Source of the DNA: Neptunitalea lumnitzerae | Lineage (GTDB): Bacteria > Bacteroidota > Bacteroidia > Flavobacteriales > Flavobacteriaceae | Direction: 5' to 3' | Assembly: GCF_027924185.1 (NCBI RefSeq) | Contig: NZ_BRVO01000001.1 | Location: 248,001-312,000 of the forward strand | Length of the DNA: 64,000 bases | Part shown: piece by piece, positions 56,465 to 64,000 of the stretch | How the letters are laid out: the number at the start of each line of letters is the position of its first letter | How positions within the stretch are numbered: position 1 is the stretch's first letter | Made by a program: the position numbers and the translations under genes | The notes under the pieces: model-generated | What the model saw: only the letters and a program-made list of their open reading frames with translations | Databases searched by the model: none | What the model was told of the DNA's origin: nothing

Positions 56465-57178
56465 ATGAAAAAAAAGAATATTCAATTACCATCAGAATAT
56501 TTAAATTCTAGACCAGAATTAATTGAAACATGGGATTCAATTAAAAAATTGATTTTTAATATTACACCCATCGGAGCTGCTCTTCATGAAATATTATTTG
56601 AATTACCTAGTAAGATTCAACAAAAAAGAATCAATGATACGGTTGAATTGATATCTAAAAATTTAAAAAATATCGAAGAAAATAGTATAGATAAAAAGTA
56701 CCTAAAATCAGAAGATTTTTATGACTTTACTAGAAAATTATTTCAAGAGTCATTAAAAGTTCAATCAAAAGAAAAGAGAACTTTACTAAGCAACATATAT
56801 ACTTCAGCAATAATTAAAAATGAAAGTTTTGACAATGGACGAAGTCAATTTTTCATGAGGATAGTTAGCGATATATTTATTGAGGAAATACTAATACTTA
56901 AATATATAGAAGAAAACGAGTATAAATTAAAGAAAATCAGTAATTACATCAATTTCTATGATCATTTTAAACAAAAAAATTCAAATTGGTATAAAGGAGA
57001 ATATGATTTCAAATATTTCTGTTTAAACCTAGAAAACAAATCTTTAATATCTACTGGATCAGGACTTAAAGATTTTAGGTCAAAAAGTAGTTTTATTGCT
57101 CTCGAAAATCATGAAGAACCTTCCGTTACAGTAACACCACTCGGAAAAAAGTTCATTGACTACATCTCTTTTAAATAA
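56465..57178 (+). CDS. AT-rich orphan gene, predicted cytoplasmic protein
   Basis: 237 residues. Visibly richer in Lys, Asn and Ile than its neighbours. The N-terminal half looks helical (FELPSKIQQKRINDTVELISKNLKNIEENSIDKKYL), the C-terminal half ends in a winged-helix-like segment (SVTVTPLGKKFIDYISF). This layout is seen in some uncharacterised phage- or defence-associated proteins. It lies as a single gene between a terminator and the convergent glycerophosphodiesterase gene. No function assigned. Confidence 0.6.
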   Translation: MKKKNIQLPSEYLNSRPELIETWDSIKKLIFNITPIGAALHEILFELPSKIQQKRINDTVELISKNLKNIEENSIDKKYLKSEDFYDFTRKLFQESLKVQSKEKRTLLSNIYTSAIIKNESFDNGRSQFFMRIVSDIFIEEILILKYIEENEYKLKKISNYINFYDHFKQKNSNWYKGEYDFKYFCLNLENKSLISTGSGLKDFRSKSSFIALENHEEPSVTVTPLGKKFIDYISFK

Positions 57179-57182
57179 GGTA

Positions 57183-57923
57183 TTATTGCACTCTATCAGG
57201 ATAATTCGTGATGATTCCGTCTACACCAAGCATTTTCATATAGGCAATGTATTGTTTGCTATTAACTGTCCATGTGTAAATCTTAAATCCTTTTTCATGA
57301 ATTTTTGCAACAGTATCTTTAGTAAGGCTTTTGTAGTGTGGGTTAATAGCCTCTGCATGTAACTTGCCTGCCACTTCTAAAGCCAATAACGGATCTTTCT
57401 CTGTTAATACAGCTAAAGGCATGGTACTATCTAAATCGTATACCTTTTGTAGCTCATCCCATCTAAAGCTAGAGAATATTACCTGTTCTTTTGTCCAACC
57501 TTTATTAGCTATATAATCTATAACTACTTGGTAGCTATCCTTTGCCGTATTAGCTCCTTTCAATTCAATATTTAAACGGCATTTTGTACCAATAAGATCC
57601 ATTACTTGTTGTAACGTAGGTATTTTATGTCCACCCTTAACGGTAAGCTTCTGTAATTCTTCAAAAGTGAAATCTTCAATAGTGCTATCGGTACCCGTTA
57701 ATCGTTGCACATTATTATCATGGAATACCACCAACTCACCCGACTTTATTTTGTACACATCTATTTCAATAGCATCTACCGAAAAATCAAGTGCCTTCTG
57801 AATAGAAGCCAAAGTGTTCTCTGTTGCATACCCCATAGCACCGCGGTGCCCAATAACTAAAGGTTTTTCTTGTGCTGAGACCATAAACAAACCCATTAGA
57901 AAAAATAAATACAACGCTTTCAT
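57183..57923 (-). CDS. Glycerophosphodiester phosphodiesterase
   Basis: 246 residues with a signal peptide (to about residue 17, VSAQ). The GDPD catalytic motifs are complete: IGHRGAMGYATENTLASI near residues 24-40, IEIDVYKIKSGELVVFHD with the Glu-Asp pair and HD, and LNIELKG. The C-terminal VDGIITNYPD is also typical. A periplasmic enzyme that hydrolyses glycerophosphodiesters to glycerol-3-phosphate and an alcohol. Monocistronic; converges with the AT-rich orphan gene. Confidence 0.92.
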   Translation of the reverse strand: MKALYLFFLMGLFMVSAQEKPLVIGHRGAMGYATENTLASIQKALDFSVDAIEIDVYKIKSGELVVFHDNNVQRLTGTDSTIEDFTFEELQKLTVKGGHKIPTLQQVMDLIGTKCRLNIELKGANTAKDSYQVVIDYIANKGWTKEQVIFSSFRWDELQKVYDLDSTMPLAVLTEKDPLLALEVAGKLHAEAINPHYKSLTKDTVAKIHEKGFKIYTWTVNSKQYIAYMKMLGVDGIITNYPDRVQ

Positions 57924-58023
57924 AAGTACAATGATAGGTATAAAACAACCTAACCAATTAATGTAAATATTAAATTTTGGCTAAATAAACACTACCAAAC
58001 AGGTAGCCTTTGCCTTATGATAC

Positions 58024-58908
58024 TTAAAGTTTAAACTTAAGTCCTAAATTTAAATCAACAGGAAACTCTCCATTACTCTCATAAAAAACAGCCACTATAT
58101 CGGTATACTGAAAGGTTAAGAAAAGAGAATTTGAGATTTTTACGTCTGCCCCAAAACCAAAACTTACAGGTATATCTACATCTAAACCATCTTCTTCATA
58201 ACTCTCTACAGCATTATCCACTACATAATAATTTGTATAAGACTTATAAGCAAAACTGAATATCTTGGCTTGACCATATAATTTAAAAGCATCTTTATTT
58301 ACTACCTTATATCTATAGTTTACAGAAAGTTCTGTTGCTGTATAATCAAAATCATCGGCTGTAAAATTCTGCTTTAAATGTAAAAATGCACTATGCCCAG
58401 ATGCTGGGTTCAATGCATTATATGCTTCAAGCTCTGCAATTACCTGTGGTGCCATTACATTTTCAGGATTACTAGTAAACACATTGTTAGACACTCCTCC
58501 CATAATCCCTAAATTTAAACCTAGTTGAAAATGCTTATTTTCATACACATAAGAAGTATCTTTTTGTCTGTTATATGCCAACACTACTTTCTTTAAACTA
58601 GTAATAGTTAAGGTAGTACGCTCTATATTTACATCTAGTTCTACATCAGACGTCTGTTCCTTTAAAACCGCTTTATACTCAAACTGATATGTTCCTGAAG
58701 CATCTTGTGTATTTACTAATTCATAAAAAGTATCTCCCTTAGCTATAAAATATCTATAGGTATAGTTTTCTTTACTAACATATAAAGACATAGGCCCTTC
58801 TACTTCTGCCTCCATAGTTACAGAAGTTCCGTTAACGGTATGCGTTTCTTGTGCAAACCCTATTAACGACATCAAACAAACCAGTAAACTAACAAGTGTA
58901 TTTCTCAT
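58024..58908 (-). CDS. Outer-membrane barrel-like secreted protein
   Basis: 294 residues with a signal peptide (to about residue 19, GFAQ). The mature part opens ETHTVNGTSVTMEAEVEGPMSLYV. The C-terminal ~160 residues have barrel-like strands (FQLGLNLGIMGGVSNN, TATELSVNYRYKVV, PVSFGFGADVKISNSLFLTFQYTD, LNLGLKFKL). Outer-membrane location is likely. Function unknown. Downstream of the glycosyltransferase/flippase genes on the same strand, 32 bases away. Confidence 0.6.
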   Translation of the reverse strand: MRNTLVSLLVCLMSLIGFAQETHTVNGTSVTMEAEVEGPMSLYVSKENYTYRYFIAKGDTFYELVNTQDASGTYQFEYKAVLKEQTSDVELDVNIERTTLTITSLKKVVLAYNRQKDTSYVYENKHFQLGLNLGIMGGVSNNVFTSNPENVMAPQVIAELEAYNALNPASGHSAFLHLKQNFTADDFDYTATELSVNYRYKVVNKDAFKLYGQAKIFSFAYKSYTNYYVVDNAVESYEEDGLDVDIPVSFGFGADVKISNSLFLTFQYTDIVAVFYESNGEFPVDLNLGLKFKL

Positions 58909-58940
58909 AGATTTAAGTTTAAGTAGGCTAAAAGTATCAA

Positions 58941-60068
58941 TTATTTTTTAAATGTTTTTCCTTTCCAGTTATATGAACCAAAAAAACTACTAAGTGCAAC
59001 ATAGCAACAAAAACCAGGATATATAAAAGCCGCTAAATAATAGGTCCGTAGTAACTGTTGCTGTTTAAAAAAACCTGCGGTAGTGTAGATCAGAAAAAAA
59101 TCGAGATTAAACTTTACCGCAAACCCTAATAACAACCATTTAAACCCAAACACCCCTAACATAGAGAGTACTGTAAATACGGGTAAAGAAAGGTTCATGA
59201 GTAATACAATAACCGCCACTAACTGCGACCATGGGTTTTTATATACAGATGCCTTAGCTGCCCATCGTTTACGTTGGTGCAGAAGCTTTTTAAAAGTAGG
59301 CTGTGGTATGGTGGTTACAATAGCTTTTTCAGATTTTAAATAATGAACGCCTTCTGGGTACTTATGGGCTATTTTCTCCATCATAAAAATATCATCTCCG
59401 CTGCTAATATGGTTGTTCCCTTCAAAGCCTTTCACCTTGTAAAAGGTACTTTTCTCATAGGCTAAGTTGGCACCATTGCACATAAAAGGTTTCTTCAATC
59501 CAAAACCACCTATGGTGCTCCCCATTAAGCTAAGAAAATCTATCAACTGAAACTTATCTAAAAACGTATTATTTACAACATAGGTTACTGGCATTGCTAC
59601 CATTTTAGGTTGCTGCTTTGTAATAAAACCGGATAATGTTTCTAACCATTTTTTGGGTACTAAACAATCGCCATCGGTAGTAACAACCCAATCAAAATGG
59701 GCTTGTGATATAGCAAGGGTAATAGCATCCTTTTTAGGGCTACCACTAGCCCCCATACTATGCAGCATGTGTATATTATATTCTGGGTTGGCACTCATAA
59801 AATCGGTTACCACCTTTTCAGATGTATCCGTAGAATTATCATTTACCAATAAAACTTCCCATAAGCCTCTAGGATAGTCTAATTGTTTTAACGCAGTAAG
59901 CACTAATGGCAAATGCTCAGCTTCATTTTTAAAAGGAATTATAATACTAAACCCTATGGCCTCAATTTTTTTGGAAGGCTTATATGTTTTTACCTTAGAA
60001 AACCCATACAATAATGCAATAATTAACAATGCGTATAGTGCACAAATAACACCCCAAACAATTAGCAT
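58941..60068 (-). CDS. Membrane glycosyltransferase, family 2
   Basis: 375 residues: one N-terminal membrane helix, a GT2 domain (about 40-260) with FSIIIPFKNEAEHLPLVL, LLVNDNSTD, the DxD-type TTDGDCLVP, and QRKRWAAKASVY (the QxxRW-like motif of processive or ceramide-type GT2 enzymes), then three C-terminal helices. It should transfer a sugar to a lipid or polymer at the cytoplasmic face. Overlaps the flippase-like gene by 7 bases, so they form one unit. Confidence 0.88.
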   Translation of the reverse strand: MLIVWGVICALYALLIIALLYGFSKVKTYKPSKKIEAIGFSIIIPFKNEAEHLPLVLTALKQLDYPRGLWEVLLVNDNSTDTSEKVVTDFMSANPEYNIHMLHSMGASGSPKKDAITLAISQAHFDWVVTTDGDCLVPKKWLETLSGFITKQQPKMVAMPVTYVVNNTFLDKFQLIDFLSLMGSTIGGFGLKKPFMCNGANLAYEKSTFYKVKGFEGNNHISSGDDIFMMEKIAHKYPEGVHYLKSEKAIVTTIPQPTFKKLLHQRKRWAAKASVYKNPWSQLVAVIVLLMNLSLPVFTVLSMLGVFGFKWLLLGFAVKFNLDFFLIYTTAGFFKQQQLLRTYYLAAFIYPGFCCYVALSSFFGSYNWKGKTFKK

Positions 60069-60991
60069 ACGGTTGTAGATTTTAATTTAAAATTACCGAC
60101 CACAAAGGTACCTAACAAAGCTGGAAAACCAGTATTACAAATCCACATTAATACGGTAACTCCTAAAACTATTATTGCCGGTACTTTAAAAACAGTAAAT
60201 AAACTTACTGCTATACCCGTTTTTAATACTACATCTAATAAAGACATTAATGGCACTAATGAGGCTAACAAATACATGGCAGTAATACAGCCCATACACG
60301 TTGCATAGTCTAAAGGTACCTGCAGCACCCACAAAAACAAGTAAAACTGATGCGAGAAAACAATGTACCGCATCACTGACAAAAGCATATTCCACGCTCG
60401 GTTTTTTAAAGGGATGGCTTTATAGGTATTATACAGTTGTTGTAATGAATAGCCTTTAACCACTTGCCTCTTTAGAAGTTTAGAGAGCATAAGCATTGCT
60501 AAAAAACCTATCACAATAAAACTTGCCATATAGGTATAAGACAAATAAAAGAGTCCTAAAACACCGGCTACAAATGTTATCCCTAACTGGTGCATGTTAT
60601 GATAAAAAGTAAATGCCAACACCTTTCCCTTCTGTCCTTTTGGATAAAATAAGGCTTTACCGCCATACTCTCCTAACCTACCTGGTGTAAGTATGGCTAA
60701 GGTTTGGGCACCTATGGTTTGCTGATAGGCATTTTTAAATAATGTAGGCCGAATTACCTCTGCTAGTTGTTTCCACTTAAACACCTCAAACAACCAGTTG
60801 AATACCGAAAGTAACGAAACACCCACTAACCAAGGGATTAATTGTTGTTGGTTGGCTACCTGCCATAAGTATTGTATGCCATCTCCATCGGTTACCATAC
60901 GGTGGTACACCACATAAATTGCTGTCAATATTATCACTGCTTTAAGCAGAACTATAAGATATTGTTTAGATTTGTAAAAAGGCAACCGCAT
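60062..60991 (-). CDS. Lysylphosphatidylglycerol synthetase-type flippase (UPF0104)
   Basis: 309 residues from the ATG at 60991; an upstream in-frame GTG (61021) would nearly touch ruvC and is less likely. About eight membrane helices and the family pattern (PGRLGEYGGKALFYP, GKVLAFTFYHNMHQL). It probably moves a lipid or glycolipid across the membrane made by the overlapping GT2. Divergent from ruvC. Confidence 0.8.
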   Translation of the reverse strand: MRLPFYKSKQYLIVLLKAVIILTAIYVVYHRMVTDGDGIQYLWQVANQQQLIPWLVGVSLLSVFNWLFEVFKWKQLAEVIRPTLFKNAYQQTIGAQTLAILTPGRLGEYGGKALFYPKGQKGKVLAFTFYHNMHQLGITFVAGVLGLFYLSYTYMASFIVIGFLAMLMLSKLLKRQVVKGYSLQQLYNTYKAIPLKNRAWNMLLSVMRYIVFSHQFYLFLWVLQVPLDYATCMGCITAMYLLASLVPLMSLLDVVLKTGIAVSLFTVFKVPAIIVLGVTVLMWICNTGFPALLGTFVVGNFKLKSTTVC

Positions 60992-61023
60992 AGGGGTGCA
61001 AATTACATAATAAAGAAACACTA

Positions 61024-61575
61024 TTGAAAACAGAGAAGATTATATTAGGAATTGACCCGGGAACTACCATTATGGGGTTTGGACTTATTAAGGTGGTAGG
61101 AAAAAAAATGGAGTTTTTACAACTGAATGAACTAGACCTTAAAAAGTATACCGACCATTACCTAAAGCTGCAAAAAATCTTTGAACGTACTATAGAGTTA
61201 ATAGACACCCATCACCCAGATGAAATTGCTATTGAAGCTCCGTTTTTTGGAAAAAACGTACAGAGTATGCTAAAGCTTGGACGTGCCCAAGGAGTTGCCA
61301 TGGCTGCCGGACTTTCTAGAGAAATTTCTATTACCGAATACGAACCTAAAAAAATAAAAATGGCTATTACCGGTAATGGTAATGCCAGTAAAGAGCAGGT
61401 TGCTAAAATGCTACAACAGCTTTTAGGCATTAAAACACTTCCTAAAAACTTAGACTCCACCGACGGACTAGCTGCCGCGGTATGCCATTTTTTTAATGGT
61501 GGTAAACCCGCTAAAACAAAAAGCTATAGTGGTTGGGATAGTTTTGTTAAGCAAAATCAGGATAGGGTGAAATAA
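61024..61575 (+). CDS. ruvC: Crossover junction endodeoxyribonuclease RuvC
   Basis: 183 residues starting with TTG; no ATG is available and the first residues already match the family. The active site is complete: D in GIDPGTTIMGFGLI, E in IAIEAPFFGKNVQSMLKLGRAQG, and the C-terminal DSTDGLAAAVCHFFN carrying the last two Asp. Resolves Holliday junctions with RuvAB. No ruvA or ruvB adjoins. The gene runs straight into repeat array B. Confidence 0.95.
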   Translation: MKTEKIILGIDPGTTIMGFGLIKVVGKKMEFLQLNELDLKKYTDHYLKLQKIFERTIELIDTHHPDEIAIEAPFFGKNVQSMLKLGRAQGVAMAAGLSREISITEYEPKKIKMAITGNGNASKEQVAKMLQQLLGIKTLPKNLDSTDGLAAAVCHFFNGGKPAKTKSYSGWDSFVKQNQDRVK

Positions 61576-61576
61576 A

Positions 61577-62520
61577 AATCCCCCTAGCCCCCAAAGGGGA
61601 ACACTCTCTCAAATGAGATGCTGAAATCGGAGATTCAACGTAGTTAATCCAGTTCAGCAGGACGGTACAACACAAACCATCGTCACCCTGAACTCGATTC
61701 AGGGTCGCACAAGAAACTCACATACTGATTGACTCACTCTTATGGGATGCTGAATCCAGTTCAGCATGACGGAAAACAACAAAACCATCGTCACCCTGAA
61801 CTCGATTTAGGGTCGCACAAGAAGCTCACGTACTCATTGGCTCACTCTAATGAGATGCTGAATCCAGTTCAGCAGGACGGCACAACACAAAACATCGTCA
61901 CCCTGAACTAGATTCAGGGTCGCACAAGTAACTCACGTACTGATTGACTCACTCTTATGGGATGCTGAATCAAGTTCAGCATGACGGAAAACAACAAAAC
62001 CATCGTCACCCTGAACTCGATTCAGGGTCGCACAAGTAACTCACATACTGATTGGGTCACTCAGATGAGATGTTGAAACAAAGCCCCCTAGCCCCCAAAG
62101 GGGGAAACTCACTCTTATGAGATGCTGAATCTAGTTCAGCATGACGGTACAACACCAATCATCGTCACCCTGAACTCGATTCAGGGTCGCACAAGTAGCT
62201 CACGTACTCATTGGATTACTCAGATGAGATGTTGAAACAAAGCCCCCTAGCCCCCAAAGGGGGAAACTCACTCTTATGGGATGCTGAAACCAGTTCAGCA
62301 GGACGGAAAACCACAAAACTATGGTCACCCTAAACTCGATTCAGGGTCGCACAAGTAACTCACGTACTGATTGACTCACTCGGAGGAGATGATGAATCCA
62401 GTTCAGCAGGACGGTACAACACAAACCATCGTCACCCTGAACTCGATTCAGGGTCGCACAAGTAACTCACATACTGATTGACTCACTCTTATGGGATGCT
62501 GAATCAAGTTCAGCAGGACA
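61577..62520. repeat. Array B: 107-base tandem of the same paired palindromes, inverted relative to array A
   Basis: CGTCACCC palindrome starts at 61681, 61789, 61896, 62004, 62163, 62323 (mutated) and 62430. Steps are 108, 107, 108, 159, 160 and 107. The two long steps each contain a ~52-base insert with the element AGCCCCCTAGCCCCC... at 62083 and 62242; a third copy of it begins the array at 61580. P1 (GCTGAA...TTCAGC) alternates with P2. Read on the minus strand the module order equals that of array A. Confidence 0.9.
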
Positions 62521-62634
62521 TAGATTGTTTTATATTCAAATCTGAAAGCCTACAGTTCACTCAATCCTTAAATTTCATTTAACTTACACCTGCTAAGGAA
62601 TGTTTATTTTTATTGTTTACAATTCCGTATTTTC

Positions 62635-64000
62635 ATGTTTTACAGAACCATTTGTTTACTCCTACTCATAAGTTTTAGTGCTATGGCGCAACAAACCAAT
62701 TCCCCTACCCAAATTGCTTTTTTAGCAGATGTTCATTTACAAGATATTTATGGTAGTTTTTCAGACACTGATTATAAAGGTATTGTAAACCCTAAAATAG
62801 GTAAGTACACTATTGCCCGCACTATGGGTTCGCAACTACATTCTACCCGCATATTTAATGAGAATTATTTTGCCTTTATAGCGGCTTTAGAAGATATAGT
62901 AGCACGCAACATAAAACTGGTTGCCCTTCCCGGAGATTATTCAGATGATGGACAACCCATACACATCAAAGGGTTAAAACGCATACTGCAACACTATGAA
63001 CAGCAATATAATATACAGTTTTTCATTACTACCGGTAATCATGATCCGGTAGGACCTTTTCAGAAAGAATCTGGAAAAAGCGACTTTCTAGGGGAAGGTG
63101 GAAAAGCGCAACCTATTTATAGTAAAGAAGGATTGCATTCCGTAAACCCCGAAACAGAACACCCTACTATTATAACTAAAGACATTGCTAAAATGGGCTA
63201 TGATGGTATTTTAAAAGAGCTAGGGTCTTTTGGTTTTTATCCTAGAAAAGAACACCTTTATTGGGCTACTCCTTTCAGTACATACACTTATGAAGATTAT
63301 AGTTATGATAAAGCCCATAAAGAGGCACAACTACCCCACCGTACATATGAAGTTGAACCTAATTTTATAGTGCCTGACGTAAGTTATGTAGTAGAACCCA
63401 TACCGGGTATTTGGCTACTGGCTATTGATGGTGATGTATACCTACCCATAGATAAAAATAAAAGTGCCACCAACCCTAATAACTACCATGGTGCTAGTAC
63501 AGGTTACAACAATGTACTTACCAATAAGCAACACCTTATTAGCTGGGCAAAAAGGGTTGCAGATGAGGCCAAAAAACAAGGAAAAACGCTAATTACCTTT
63601 AGTCATTTTCCAATGGTTGATTTTAATGATGATGCTAGCAGTACCTTACGTGCATTGCTAGGTCCTAAAAAATGGCAATTAGAACGTGTACCCGATGAAA
63701 CGGTAGCTGAAGCTTTTGCAGAGGCTGGTATTACCATTCACGTAGCAGGACACATGCATATTAACGATACTGGGGTTCGCACTACCAAAAATGGAAATAC
63801 TTTAGTGAATATTCAGTCACCATCTTTAGCGGCTTATATTCCCGGGTATAAAATTTTAACCCTGCACGATAATACAACTGTTGAGGTTGAAACCATTACT
63901 TTAAATGAAGTGCCAAGATTCAATGAATTATTCCCAATATACGAAACAGAGCATCAATTCTTAACCACCTTAAACATACTTGGAATATGGGATAAAGAAG
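62635..64000 (+). CDS. Secreted calcineurin-like metallophosphatase, cut by the window end
   Basis: At least 455 codons, open to the last base. Signal peptide (to about residue 19, AMAQ). The metallophosphatase motifs are all present: FLADVH (DxH), ALPGDYSDDG, TTGNHDPVG, FSHFP and AGHMHIND (GHxH). Two-metal phosphoesterase acting outside the cytoplasm; the substrate is not evident. Any C-terminal domain is missing because the window ends. Confidence 0.88.
   Translation, partial: MFYRTICLLLLISFSAMAQQTNSPTQIAFLADVHLQDIYGSFSDTDYKGIVNPKIGKYTIARTMGSQLHSTRIFNENYFAFIAALEDIVARNIKLVALPGDYSDDGQPIHIKGLKRILQHYEQQYNIQFFITTGNHDPVGPFQKESGKSDFLGEGGKAQPIYSKEGLHSVNPETEHPTIITKDIAKMGYDGILKELGSFGFYPRKEHLYWATPFSTYTYEDYSYDKAHKEAQLPHRTYEVEPNFIVPDVSYVVEPIPGIWLLAIDGDVYLPIDKNKSATNPNNYHGASTGYNNVLTNKQHLISWAKRVADEAKKQGKTLITFSHFPMVDFNDDASSTLRALLGPKKWQLERVPDETVAEAFAEAGITIHVAGHMHINDTGVRTTKNGNTLVNIQSPSLAAYIPGYKILTLHDNTTVEVETITLNEVPRFNELFPIYETEHQFLTTLNILGIWDKE

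Noticed and set aside
61729-61911. 60-codon ORF in array B
   Set aside because: Same explanation as in array A: repeat-derived, with internal periodic sequence.

Overview
The window is AT-rich chromosomal DNA from a member of the Bacteroidota, most likely a marine-type Flavobacteriaceae. The evidence is three secreted proteins with type IX secretion (T9SS) C-terminal sorting domains, many Bacteroidota-type lipoproteins, a WG-repeat protein, a GLPGLI-type protein, a CarboxypepD_reg-type TonB receptor, a flavobacterial lycopene cyclase, and promoters of the TTTG-N19-21-TAnnTTTG type instead of the E. coli type. No rRNA, tRNA, transposase, integrase or CRISPR array is visible. The genus cannot be fixed from the sequence.

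Layout. 0-9.9 kb holds a secreted caspase-like protein with an overlapping lipoprotein, several secreted or unknown proteins, an AraC regulator and a NYN/LOTUS RNA-binding protein. 9.9-15 kb holds an AraC regulator that probably controls the adjacent short-chain dehydrogenase, and a tandem pair of secreted beta-propeller proteins. 15-26.6 kb is a mixed housekeeping stretch: GNAT, serine hydrolase, nitrilase-like amidase, TfoX-N, DUF218, HAD phosphatase, AlkD-like DNA repair and a CxxCH lipoprotein. 26.9-29.4 kb holds a patatin phospholipase and repeat array A. 29.4-35.8 kb is a metal-homeostasis block: TonB receptor, MntR, an MntH-Usp fusion and a ZIP transporter, with a DtxR-type palindrome between the receptor and mntR. 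36-47 kb is mostly secreted or lipoprotein genes of unknown role, plus a vWA/DUF3520 protein and a GH53 galactanase. 47.3-49.4 kb has lycopene cyclase and a polyprenyl diphosphate synthase, convergent and touching. 49.7-56.4 kb is a complete TetR-TolC-MFP-RND efflux operon. 56.5-61.6 kb has an AT-rich orphan gene, a glycerophosphodiesterase, a glycosyltransferase/flippase pair and ruvC. 61.6-62.5 kb is repeat array B, followed by a metallophosphatase cut by the window end.

The points that most merit follow-up are these: the caspase-like/lipoprotein pair; the regulatory motif AAATACC-N8-GGTATTT found at three places; clear operator candidates for the MntR, TetR and AraC regulators; and two arrays of paired palindromes (A and B), related to each other but in opposite orientation about 32 kb apart. 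Several computed ORFs begin at TTG or GTG upstream of a better ATG, and those starts have been corrected here.
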